In this document: positions 43,796 to 52,090 of the stretch, piece after piece
Position numbering within the stretch: the first letter of the stretch is position 1
Layout of the letters: the number at the start of each line of letters is the position of its first letter
NCBI GenBank assembly: GCA_947167965.1
Contig: CAMVJW010000001.1
Span: forward strand, 62,001 to 126,000
Direction of reading: 5' to 3'
Origin: an uncultured Clostridia bacterium
GTDB lineage: Bacteria; Bacillota; Clostridia; TANB77; CAG-508
DNA length: 64,000 nucleotides
Program-made: the position numbers and the translations under genes
The notes under the pieces: generated by a model
Seen by the model: the letters and a program-made list of their open reading frames with translations, nothing else
Databases searched by the model: none
Told to the model about the DNA's origin: nothing

Positions 43796-44639
43796 CTATA
43801 TTTTATTTAAATTTATTAATTCTATTTTTTCTTTTATGTTTATATCCAATCTTCTTATTTCTTCTAAAAATTCATAATTTGGATCTGTATCTTTTATTCT
43901 CATAAAATTCAAGAATAAATCTACTACTTTGCCTTCTTGTGAAGCTTCAAAATATAAATTATTATATGGAATTGTATTTATAATTCTTTTTCTTATTTTT
44001 AATAAACTTCTTGAAATGTTTTTTGCATTATATTTTGTATCTTCCATATATTTTCCAACTGTAAAAATCACTTTGTTTTCATCTAAAATTTTACTATTTT
44101 CTATATATTCTTTTGTACACATAATTTGTTTTTCTCTTTGTGAAATTATAGCTACAACAATGTCAGAAATTCTTAATATTTCGTTTTCAACAATATTTCC
44201 AATATTTTTATCTAAATCAACGATTACCATATCATAAAACTGATTAGCAAGTGATATGATTTTAGAATATCTTTCTTTAATGTTATCATATTGTGCTTGA
44301 TTCCCTTCAACTCCAAGTAAAACATCTAATCTATTTGTAAGAACTATGCTTGTATAATCTTGAATTCCATCTGGCGTAATTTTGTTACTTTTAATAACTC
44401 TATCTAAGCCTTCTACCCCAGTTTTATCAATATTATTAGATGGAGCAGAAAAAATATCTAACGCTCTTTTTTTTCTTTTTGTCCAAAAACAATCTTTTAT
44501 TATACTATCATTAAGTCCAGTAGAAACAAGTAATACTCTCATATTATGATCTATAGCAATTTGTGTTGCAAGCGCAACCGCACTTGAGGTATTTCCGAAC
44601 TTGATCTCCTGTATTATTCCAGAATGTAACTATTGACAT
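43796..44639 (-). CDS. ParA/MinD-like (TadZ-type) protein, read through a +1 shift at CGG
   Basis: 280 aa. ATG 44639 is preceded by AAAGGAG. It reads MSIVTFWNNTGDQV, meets CGG at 44597-44595, and after skipping C continues GNTSSAVALATQIAIDHNMR. This is the deviant Walker A helix of ParA-like proteins with the usual invariant Lys replaced by Asn. Without recoding the protein would lack its N-terminal nucleotide-binding strand. MVIVDLD and LRISDIVVAIISQ are the later ParA-type motifs. In Tad systems the TadZ/CpaE ParA-like protein positions the machine at a pole. Downstream is the TadA-like ATPase. Confidence 0.8.
44595..44597 (-). other. In-frame CGG recoding site 5 (ParA-like)
   Basis: Codon 15 is CGG after GTT and before A. 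Reading resumes at GGA (44596-44594), the glycine of the P-loop-like GNTSSA. Confidence 0.85.
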
Positions 44640-44650
44640 TGCTTTCTCCT

Positions 44651-45364
44651 TTAATCTTTCATAATCCTTTTTAATTTAGACTTATTTTCATCTTTGTTAA
44701 TATCTTGAATAACATAAGATAAAGACTCTTTATATTCCATACTTAGTTTTCTAAACTTAATTCTCTCTAGTCTTTGATTTTCTTCAAACACTTTATTGTC
44801 ATCACCTAAAATGTGAAAATACATTGTATATTTATTCCAATCGACGTTGTATCCAAAAATTAAGTTGTTCAAATATTCTTCATCTTCTCTTCTTAATTCA
44901 TAAGAAAATAGTATTTTAGTTAAGCTTATCGGATTTGATATACTTTCTAATATGCTCATTCCTTTTTTTAAATTAAAACTATCAAATGAAGTAACGAAGT
45001 AATTTTTATAAGCATTTTCTAATTCAAAACCCTCTAATTTTTCTGGAGAGTCAACATCAATTAAAACATAGTCATATGGGTTATTATCTGTATTTTCTTC
45101 GCCATTATCTAATTCAAAATCTTCTTCAATACCTAAATAATTAATCACACTTTGCCAATTATCAAAACCAATTGCAAAATCCATATTTTCAAAATCAGTA
45201 ACATAAGATTTAGTAGGATTTATAGTTGGAATAATGTATCTCATTTTTTGAATACTACTAGAGTCAACCACTAACACTTTATAATTCAATAATTGTAATA
45301 GTTTAGCTGTATACATTATAAAATTTGTTTTATCAAAAGCTCCTATAAATCCAATTATTTTCAT
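44651..45364 (-). CDS. Second ParA-like protein, P-loop degenerate
   Basis: 237 aa. MKIIGFIGAFDKTNFIMYTAKLL has the strand-loop-helix of a ParA P-loop, but the GKT is replaced by DKT without the flanking glycines. YKVLVVDSSS and YDYVLIDVDSP match the later motifs. It is therefore probably a non-hydrolysing partner of the gene downstream (11 nt). A pair of ParA-like proteins suggests a heteromeric positioning module. Certainty on family moderate. Confidence 0.65.
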   Translation of the reverse strand: MKIIGFIGAFDKTNFIMYTAKLLQLLNYKVLVVDSSSIQKMRYIIPTINPTKSYVTDFENMDFAIGFDNWQSVINYLGIEEDFELDNGEENTDNNPYDYVLIDVDSPEKLEGFELENAYKNYFVTSFDSFNLKKGMSILESISNPISLTKILFSYELRREDEEYLNNLIFGYNVDWNKYTMYFHILGDDNKVFEENQRLERIKFRKLSMEYKESLSYVIQDINKDENKSKLKRIMKD

Positions 45365-45417
45365 TCTAAAACTTATTCCTTTCTAGCTTTTCATTAGGTT
45401 AAACATCATTTTTTTGC

Positions 45418-46509
45418 TTACTTTGTAGGTGTTCCACTTAATGATTGTAAATATTCTTGTCTTGTTTCTTTTGTAGAAACTATACTTTCTTGCATTTTTG
45501 TTGGTACATTATCATTATTTCCATAAGTAGATAATGCACTATTTATATATTGATTTCTTAAATTCATTAATGCACTATTATTTGCAGTATATCTAGCTCT
45601 TAGAGCATTTTTTGCTTCTGTAACTATATTCGGATCTGATTCTATTAAATTAGCAACATCATTATTAACAACATAAGTTGGTATAGCTGTTTCTTGTATT
45701 CCTGCTTCTACATATTTTGTTGCATATAATTTTGAACCATTCATTTTATATGCTTCTATAATTGCACTAGATAAAGCTAATGTTTCTTCTTCCGCTAATT
45801 TTACTTTTATTGTATCAGCTAAATAACTTCCTGCTACATCTGGAACTGTAACTTCTTTTTTAGATACAACAATATAATCCTGCCCTGTAGGTAATTGTAA
45901 TCTAATGTCAACATATTCTCCTGTTGTTAAATCAATTGGTAAAACAATCATGTTATACTCTTGTTCTCTTACATCAGCACTATTTATATGATCTGAACGA
46001 GCAATTAAAGAGCTTGTAATTACAGTATTTTTTCTCATATCAGTTTTTGCTATTATATCTTTTTGAGTTGTTTCTACAGTTGTTCTATTTCCATTTTCTT
46101 GTGTATAAAAAACACCTGTAGCATTGTCTTTATATACAGTTACTCTATTATTATTTCTTAACATATATAAATTTCCATCAGCATCAGAATAAATATCATT
46201 TCCTGATGTATCACATAAAGAATATTGAGCAATTAATTGAGTAACATCACTTGTTGCATCTGCTGGTACTGCGTCTGATGGGATTTCTTTTGAAATAAAC
46301 ATTGATGGTGTTAATGTTTGCCCTGACTTTACATTTTGATTTAATATAAATACCTTTTTGCTTGATTCTTTTTGTTGTTTAAGTTCCTTATTTAAATTAT
46401 TCATTTGTAAAAATAAAAACGCAATTATTACTCCTGCTATTAAGATAGTTACTAACACCCCTAGCAAAAAAGAATTTCTTGCTTGTCTTTTCATTGGATT
46501 TGCTGCCAT
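45418..46509 (-). CDS. SAF-domain protein (CpaB/RcpC-like), first gene of the pilus-like operon
   Basis: 363 aa. The N-terminal helix (about 13-34) is followed by a coiled segment and the SAF domain, starting VFILNQNVKSGQTLTPSMF, as in CpaB/RcpC and FlgA-like proteins. In Tad systems these are periplasmic or wall-side assembly proteins. A 60-residue insertion (about 95-155, SDADGNLYMLRNNN) splits the SAF region. The gene leads the operon, with AGGAGG and a promoter 44 nt upstream. Confidence 0.78.
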   Translation of the reverse strand: MAANPMKRQARNSFLLGVLVTILIAGVIIAFLFLQMNNLNKELKQQKESSKKVFILNQNVKSGQTLTPSMFISKEIPSDAVPADATSDVTQLIAQYSLCDTSGNDIYSDADGNLYMLRNNNRVTVYKDNATGVFYTQENGNRTTVETTQKDIIAKTDMRKNTVITSSLIARSDHINSADVREQEYNMIVLPIDLTTGEYVDIRLQLPTGQDYIVVSKKEVTVPDVAGSYLADTIKVKLAEEETLALSSAIIEAYKMNGSKLYATKYVEAGIQETAIPTYVVNNDVANLIESDPNIVTEAKNALRARYTANNSALMNLRNQYINSALSTYGNNDNVPTKMQESIVSTKETRQEYLQSLSGTPTK

Positions 46510-46552
46510 GTTTTATTCCTCCTTAATTTGTTTCAAACTACATATCATTATT

Positions 46553-46581
46553 ATTTTAACTTATTTTATATATTTAAGCAA
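46553..46581 (-). promoter_or_regulatory. Promoter of the pilus-like operon
   Basis: Minus-strand TTGCTT (46581-46576), 17-bp spacer, TAAAAT (46558-46553). It lies in the 161-bp gap between spoIIIAH and the SAF gene, with an inverted repeat just upstream. Confidence 0.5.
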
Positions 46582-46595
46582 TAACATAAATGATT

Positions 46596-46624
46596 TGTTA
46601 CAAAAAATTCATTTGTTTGTAACA
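46596..46624. promoter_or_regulatory. Inverted repeat upstream of the pilus-like operon promoter
   Basis: Nine-base arms tgttacaaa (46596-46604) and tttgtaaca (46616-46624), 11 bases apart, directly upstream of the -35. They could be an activator or repressor site. Confidence 0.35.
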
Positions 46625-46639
46625 TTTTCGTAATATAAT

Positions 46640-46669
46640 AAAAGAGAATTCAAAACTGAACTCTCTTTT
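46640..46669 (-). terminator. Hairpin at the 3' end of spoIIIAH
   Basis: A 13-bp stem on the minus strand (46669-46657 with 46652-46640, one G-U pair) with a 4-nt loop. The following T tract is interrupted, so read-through into the pilus-like operon is possible. Confidence 0.5.
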
Positions 46670-46670
46670 A

Positions 46671-47378
46671 TCATTTTGTACTAATATGTATATTCTCAAT
46701 CTCAACTGCTATCTCTCTGGACACTATATTTTGAATTATAGCCACCTTATTTTCTGCAAGTTCTCCTTCTATACTAACAACAATATTTACACTTTCTTCA
46801 TTTATAAAAATTAAGCAATTTTTAAATCCTTTATTTAGTATCAAATTTTCACAAATCATAATTGCATTTTTTTGATTATTAATTTTTTTAATTTCTTGTG
46901 TTGCAATATTTTTTTGAACCTCAGATGCATTTGAATTATTAATTATATTTTCATAGTTTCCTATCATTTGAGCATACATTTTATCTCTATCAATTTTAGA
47001 GTTTATATAATAATCATTAATACTTCCATTATTACTTTCATTATTATCTTGTTTATTTTCTTTTGATTTATCAGCGTCATTTTCTATTTTACCTTCCTCA
47101 TTTTCAGTTTTCTCATTTTCTATACTTTCTTGAGTTTCTTCATTTTCATCTGTATTTTCTATTTTTTCATTTACATCATTATTACTTACTAAAACCGCTT
47201 CTCCAATATTAACATTTTGTACATTTTCGTTTTGTGCAGTTTCAGAATATGTTTCTTTTGTATCTTCTTTTTTTATTTTTTCTGAATAATTAAAGTAACC
47301 AGCTGTAACAAGCATTAATGCTAAAACATAAATTATAATTTCATTTTTCTTAATACTTTTTAAACTTATTCTTTTCAT
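46671..47378 (-). CDS. spoIIIAH: Stage III sporulation protein AH
   Basis: 235 aa. One N-terminal helix (about 14-28), a Glu/Asn-rich linker (about 35-120), and a YscJ/FliF-type ring-building domain (about 130-235). In Bacillus SpoIIIAH spans the mother-cell side and meets SpoIIQ across the engulfment space. It is the last gene of the spoIIIA operon. The linker is longer and more acidic than in Bacillus. Confidence 0.9.
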   Translation of the reverse strand: MKRISLKSIKKNEIIIYVLALMLVTAGYFNYSEKIKKEDTKETYSETAQNENVQNVNIGEAVLVSNNDVNEKIENTDENEETQESIENEKTENEEGKIENDADKSKENKQDNNESNNGSINDYYINSKIDRDKMYAQMIGNYENIINNSNASEVQKNIATQEIKKINNQKNAIMICENLILNKGFKNCLIFINEESVNIVVSIEGELAENKVAIIQNIVSREIAVEIENIHISTK

Positions 47379-47409
47379 TTTAAATTCCTTTCATCTATAT
47401 TGTATATCA

Positions 47410-48021
47410 TCATTTATTTAATTTATTATCCTTTTCAAAAACCTGTATTTTATCTACACTTAATCCTGTTACTGCTTGTACTGCAGTAATAATATTATTT
47501 TTCACATTAGCATTATTTGCACCATCTGCTGTTATTATTGCTCCTTGTATTATTGGCATCGTGGTTTTCGCTGTAACTGGAATTTTATTTCCTGTTTCTT
47601 CAGAAAAAACTACTTCCTTTTGAGTTTCTGTTTGTACAGTTTTTCTATTTCCACCAGAAGAGTCTCCTTCTTCTGTATCACTTGTTGTAACAGTTTCATC
47701 ATATATTGGAATATTTGTACTGCTTTCAGAATAGTTTATAAATACTTCTACATTGCCAGAGTTTTTAATAGTAGACAAAATCTTTTCAAGCTTTTTTTCT
47801 AAATCATTTTGGCTATTTTCCTTAGCTAATACGGAAACAGAATCTGTTTCTTTTTCTTGTATATTTTTATTATCATTTTTCCATATATTTTTCATAGCTA
47901 AAACTACAATGATTAATATAATTATAAAAAAAACTAAATTTTCGATTTTTTTATCTTTTTTGTTTTCTTTATTTTCTTTATTTTCTTTGTTTCTTAACAA
48001 ATTTTTAAAAAAATCAAACAT
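47410..48021 (-). CDS. spoIIIAG: Stage III sporulation protein AG
   Basis: 203 aa. The basic N-terminus contains a repeated KENKEN stretch, followed by a helix (about 29-43) and a ring-forming domain with NSGNVEVFINYSES and the usual PIIQGAIITADGANN segment. SpoIIIAG forms the large ring of the feeding-tube channel between mother cell and forespore. Confidence 0.92.
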   Translation of the reverse strand: MFDFFKNLLRNKENKENKENKKDKKIENLVFFIIILIIVVLAMKNIWKNDNKNIQEKETDSVSVLAKENSQNDLEKKLEKILSTIKNSGNVEVFINYSESSTNIPIYDETVTTSDTEEGDSSGGNRKTVQTETQKEVVFSEETGNKIPVTAKTTMPIIQGAIITADGANNANVKNNIITAVQAVTGLSVDKIQVFEKDNKLNK

Positions 48022-48037
48022 AAATTATTAACCTTTC

Positions 48038-48604
48038 CTATTTTATTTTTATATTTATAATATCTTTATTTATTTGATAATATGAAGCTAATTTTTCTTT
48101 TATAGAATATATCTGCAAACTATTATTATTACTTTTTTCTTTTTTATTATTTCCTATAATAATATTTTGAACTTCAATATTTTGGTTACTTTTTTTCTTT
48201 AAAACTAAGTCTATTCTTTTTATTCCAGAATCTGATGAATTTGCCTTTAAATCTGCATCAATTTTACATTCAGATATTTCATATCCAATTTGTTCCACTT
48301 GAATTTTTATATTTTTTTTTAGTTCTTCTATATATAATTCTTGTAATCTTTTATCCATCGAATTATTTTGATTATATTCATTATTTGTTTTTAAACCTGA
48401 TATATATTTATCAATTTTTATACTATCAAAATCAATTACTTTATTATTTACTATGGGTGATATAATAGTAAAAACAATATATATTCCCAATACTATATTT
48501 ATATATTTTTTTAAGTTTCCACTTGGTATTATCATTTCAAAAATATTAACAATTATTATCGCAATAGCTATCTGTTCTATCCAACTTCCCAAAGACTTTA
48601 TCAA
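48038..48604 (-). CDS. spoIIIAF: Stage III sporulation protein AF
   Basis: 188 aa. Two N-terminal membrane helices (about 10-25 and 33-50) and a soluble C-terminal ring-building-motif domain. The order AE-AF-AG is that of Bacillus and Clostridia. Position and topology make the call firm. Confidence 0.88.
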   Translation of the reverse strand: MIKSLGSWIEQIAIAIIIVNIFEMIIPSGNLKKYINIVLGIYIVFTIISPIVNNKVIDFDSIKIDKYISGLKTNNEYNQNNSMDKRLQELYIEELKKNIKIQVEQIGYEISECKIDADLKANSSDSGIKRIDLVLKKKSNQNIEVQNIIIGNNKKEKSNNNSLQIYSIKEKLASYYQINKDIINIKIK

Positions 48605-48628
48605 AATATTTCACCTACTTTTTAAAAT

Positions 48629-49792
48629 TTATCGGTACATCATCCCACTATTTGAAATCTTAATTACAATTGTTATCCCAATAATTAACAATGTTGCAAC
48701 AGTACATAAAACTCCGAAAAGTAGTTTAAATACTGAGCTCATTTCCTGTAAAAGATTACTAATTTTTTTATCAGATATAGGTTCTATAATTGCAGATAAT
48801 AAAGAATACATTATACTAAAAAATGCTACTTTTATAATAGGATTTATACATATTCCAATAATTATAATTACACCTATTACCCCAACTGCATTTTTTAATA
48901 CAACTGCACATCCTAAAATACTGTCTACTCCATCTCCTAGAATCTTTCCAACTACTGGTATTAATGAGCTTACTGCTGCCTTTGTTGTTTTTGCAGTTAT
49001 TCCATCAACAGATGCTGTTAGTGTTCCTTCTAATGATAAAAATCCAATAAAAAATGTTAAAACTATTCCCAATGTCCAAACAACACTTGATTTCATAAAT
49101 GATGAAATCTTATTAATTTGAACCTTATCTGAAATTTTTGACAAAATTATAAATACTGTAATTATAGAAATTATAGGTAATATTACTATTTTTATAAATT
49201 CAGTTATTATTTCAATTAATAAGAGTAAAATTGGTTGTACCATCGATGATGTTGCCAAATTTCCAGTAAATATTAACAAACTAATTAATAGTGGTATTAA
49301 GGTATTTGCAAAATCCGCTAAATTTTTGATTGTTTCATTAATATCACTTATTAAATTTGAAAAACTAGACATTATAATTGTTATAATCAATATATATTGC
49401 ACGTAATATACTATATTTGAAACTTGTCCATTATTATCTAACCCATCAACTACAGATTTTAGAATACTATGTATTAATACTATTATTAAAATATTTATAA
49501 ATATTATAATACATTCTTTAAATTGAATTCCTGATATTTTAATAAAGCTATTTAAAAGTCTTTTATTATCAATGTTTCCGCTTACTGCACTATTATACAT
49601 TTCTGATATATTTAAATCTTTTGTATTTTCACCTAAGTTATACTTTTCTGCACTTTTTAAAAAATCTTTTATTCCAAAACTTGATTCTTGTTCTTTTATT
49701 ACACTATCTATATTTACTATATTTTCAGCAAATATGGTATTTGAATGAAAAACTACTAAAACTATCAATATTATAAATATGTATTTTTTCAT
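48629..49792 (-). CDS. spoIIIAE: Stage III sporulation protein AE
   Basis: 387 aa with a signal-like N-terminus and about eight membrane helices. TASVDGITAKTTKAAVSSLI and VGKILGDGVDSILG are the conserved SpoIIIAE segments. It is the main polytopic component of the SpoIIIA channel. Confidence 0.93.
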   Translation of the reverse strand: MKKYIFIILIVLVVFHSNTIFAENIVNIDSVIKEQESSFGIKDFLKSAEKYNLGENTKDLNISEMYNSAVSGNIDNKRLLNSFIKISGIQFKECIIIFINILIIVLIHSILKSVVDGLDNNGQVSNIVYYVQYILIITIIMSSFSNLISDINETIKNLADFANTLIPLLISLLIFTGNLATSSMVQPILLLLIEIITEFIKIVILPIISIITVFIILSKISDKVQINKISSFMKSSVVWTLGIVLTFFIGFLSLEGTLTASVDGITAKTTKAAVSSLIPVVGKILGDGVDSILGCAVVLKNAVGVIGVIIIIGICINPIIKVAFFSIMYSLLSAIIEPISDKKISNLLQEMSSVFKLLFGVLCTVATLLIIGITIVIKISNSGMMYR

Positions 49793-49809
49793 AATTATAG
49801 CTCCTACTA

Positions 49810-50202
49810 TTATTTTGGAATTATTTTTAAAATAACCTCTAATAGATTTGAAATAATAGGAATTGACATTGATATTAACAGTAGTTTACTACCCATTTCC
49901 ATTTTATTTGCTATAGAACTTTCCCCACTATCTTTACATATACTTATTGCAAATTCAGAAAGATATGCTATTCCTGTCATTTTTAACAATAAACCTAAAA
50001 ATTGATTATTAAATTTTGTTTTATTTGAAATCTCTTTTAGTAAATTTATGATATTTGTGAATTGATCTAGAACCATGTATATAATTATTACACCTGAAAT
50101 TAATAAAACATATATAACAAATTCTGGTCTATATTGTTTTATTATTCCAATTAGTATTACAGATATTAGTCCTATTCCTATAATTTTTATTATGTTATCC
50201 AT
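49810..50202 (-). CDS. spoIIIAD: Stage III sporulation protein AD
   Basis: 130 aa with three to four membrane helices; conserved LLKMTGIAYLSEFAISICKDSG. Small membrane partner of AC in the SpoIIIA complex. Confidence 0.92.
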   Translation of the reverse strand: MDNIIKIIGIGLISVILIGIIKQYRPEFVIYVLLISGVIIIYMVLDQFTNIINLLKEISNKTKFNNQFLGLLLKMTGIAYLSEFAISICKDSGESSIANKMEMGSKLLLISMSIPIISNLLEVILKIIPK

Positions 50203-50221
50203 TTATACTTTTCTCCCATCT

Positions 50222-50416
50222 TTACAAATTAAATATTGTTCTTACTGTGCTAAATAAGCCACTTATTTCTTTTATTACAAGTGATAAAACAATTACTAAT
50301 CCTGCTAAAGTTGTCATCATAGCTTGTTCTTCTCTACCTGCTCTACAAAGAACTTGATGTAATACTGCAACTAAAATTCCTACAGCTGCAATCTTAAATA
50401 ATAAATCTACATTCAT
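50222..50416 (-). CDS. spoIIIAC: Stage III sporulation protein AC
   Basis: 64 aa with two membrane helices. The conserved VLHQVLCRAGREEQAMM between them identifies the family. Full family length. Confidence 0.94.
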   Translation of the reverse strand: MNVDLLFKIAAVGILVAVLHQVLCRAGREEQAMMTTLAGLVIVLSLVIKEISGLFSTVRTIFNL

Positions 50417-50432
50417 CTTTTTCTCCTTTATT

Positions 50433-50951
50433 TTAAAAAAGTAAAATCATAATCATTAATCCTACAATAGTGCCTAAACTTTTATACATTTTGCAGTTTT
50501 TCTTTTCTTCTAATTCGGCCTCTTCAATTTGTTTATCTAATAGTAGTTTTACCTGATTTATTTCATCCATTTGTCCTTCTACATCTGTTTTTCCTAGCAT
50601 ATTTCCTATATTTTTAAATATTTTAATATCTTTTTCTTTTAAACTAATCCAACTTTTTTCTTCTTTAAATGCTTCATCAATTGATTGTCCAATTTTTTTA
50701 ATTTTTAATTTTTCACCTATTTTATAAAATATTACTGATATTATTTGATTATTATCTAATTTAGATATTTCATTAAATATTTCCTGTAATGGTTTTCTAG
50801 TAAATTTTATTTTATTTTGCATTATTAAAAGTGCATTTTGTAGTATTTTTAATTCTATTACTCTGTCTTTATATTTTTTTGATATAATCCAACCTATACT
50901 TGTACAACAAATTAAAATTAAACTTAAAAAAAAATATCTAATAATAAACAT
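50433..50951 (-). CDS. spoIIIAB: Stage III sporulation protein AB
   Basis: 172 aa. N-terminal helix (about 5-22), a cytoplasmic coiled domain resembling T2SSF platform proteins, and a C-terminal helix ending TIVGLMIMILLF. It is thought to be the platform partner of the SpoIIIAA ATPase. It starts 89 nt after the recoded spoIIIAA stop. Confidence 0.92.
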   Translation of the reverse strand: MFIIRYFFLSLILICCTSIGWIISKKYKDRVIELKILQNALLIMQNKIKFTRKPLQEIFNEISKLDNNQIISVIFYKIGEKLKIKKIGQSIDEAFKEEKSWISLKEKDIKIFKNIGNMLGKTDVEGQMDEINQVKLLLDKQIEEAELEEKKNCKMYKSLGTIVGLMIMILLF

Positions 50952-51040
50952 TTTTCTCCCTCTGTAATATATGTATATTCAAAATGTTTAATATTAGAAC
51001 TTTTTTATAATTTTTATTTTATTAATTTGATTAAATATTA

Positions 51041-51933
51041 CTAATAAATCTGTTTTAAATTATGATTTTTATCTATTAAAATTACTTTTTCTATTAATTT
51101 ATTTTTTATTAATTTATTTAAGTTTATATTTTTCATTAAATCCTCTAAACTTGTGCTATGCGCACTAAATATTCCTTTTACACCGTTTACATGTTGCTTC
51201 TTCAATTACTTTAATGTCTTGATTGCTTCCTACTTCATCACATATAATTATTTCTGGTGACATTGATCTTATTAACATACTTATTCCTATTGACTTTGGA
51301 ATATTTGTTATTACATCTGTAAATTTTCCAATATCGTTTTGTGGTATTCCTTTATATACAGCTGCAATCTCTCCTCTTTCATCCACTAATCCACATGTTT
51401 TAGGTGAAAAATTTATTTCCTGCATTCCATTAGATATTTTTCTTACTATATCTCTTAAAAGTGTTGTTTTTCCACATCCGAGGTGCAGATATTATTAGTG
51501 TATTATAAATTGTATTATTTTTAACATCTAATATGTATTTTAAAATAGGTACTGAAACATCTTTTATTTCTTTAGCAATTCTAAAGTTTAAACTAGATAT
51601 ATCATTTATATTTATCACTTTATCGTTTTCAATAACTGCAGTACCTACAATTCCTACACGATTTCCTCCTTTAATGGTTATAAATCCTTCTGATATTTGC
51701 TTTGTATATGAATATACCGAGTTTTCACATATATTTTCAAATGTTTCTTGAATGTCATTTTTTGATATTTTATCATATATACTTATTATTTCTTGTCCAT
51801 TTTTTATAGATAAATTTCCATTACTCCTCATTCTTATTTCTTCAATAAAATTGGAAATATTTTTGTTTTCTATATATTCATTAATAATATTTTTAATATT
51901 TTCTGGCAAATACCAAATAACATCTTTAAGCAT
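51041..51933 (-). CDS. spoIIIAA: Stage III sporulation protein AA (secretion-type ATPase), read through two +1 shifts at CGG
   Basis: 296 aa from ATG 51933 (AGGAGG, seven bases). The first frame reaches LIISAP, then CGG at 51480-51478. Skipping C gives G152 and CGKTTLLRDIV, an intact Walker A aligned without gap to Bacillus SpoIIIAA. The second frame runs through GLVDERGEIA and IRSMSPEIIICDEVGS (Walker B), then CGG at 51185-51183. Skipping C gives G250, VKGIFSAHSTSLEDL and a stop at 51043-51041. Recoding yields the full family length (Bacillus about 307). Without it the protein would end just past Walker A and have no second half. First gene of the spoIIIA operon. Confidence 0.9.
51183..51185 (-). 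other. In-frame CGG recoding site 7 (spoIIIAA, second)
   Basis: CGG after AAA and before T, 98 codons after site 6. Reading resumes at GGT (51184-51182), giving EEATCK-G-VKGIFSAH. Confidence 0.88.
51478..51480 (-). other. In-frame CGG recoding site 6 (spoIIIAA, first, in Walker A)
   Basis: Codon 152 is CGG after CCT and before A. Reading resumes at GGA (51479-51477), producing P-G-C-G-K-T-T. The site lies inside the ATPase P-loop. Confidence 0.9.
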
Positions 51934-51994
51934 TTTTCCCTCCTTGTTTAGTGTAGAAAATCTATTTTTTATTATAATTTGTTCCTTTATACAC

Positions 51995-52030
51995 AAAAAA
52001 AATGCATATAATAATATATGCATTTTTTTT
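51995..52030. terminator. Perfect bidirectional terminator between yebC and spoIIIA
   Basis: A 16-bp perfect stem (51995-52010 with 52015-52030, core aatgcatata) with a 4-nt loop and T runs on both strands. It ends yebC transcription and insulates spoIIIA. Confidence 0.9.
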
Positions 52031-52090
52031 ATTTTTAGAACTATTTAACTCCATAAGCTTTTTTACTTTATATTTAAAATAATATACATC

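Noticed and set aside
33682..46509. Ordinary Tad or type IV pilus operon with processed prepilins
   Set aside because: The small proteins have no leader with a cleavage site and no prepilin peptidase is in the operon.
327..51480. Explaining the seven frame breaks as pseudogenes or random sequencing indels
   Set aside because: Every break is the same base (C), in the same phase (making an in-frame CGG), at a glycine position, with the rest of each gene intact. Random decay or homopolymer errors would hit A/T runs and varied phases. Not excluded without reads, but not the best reading.
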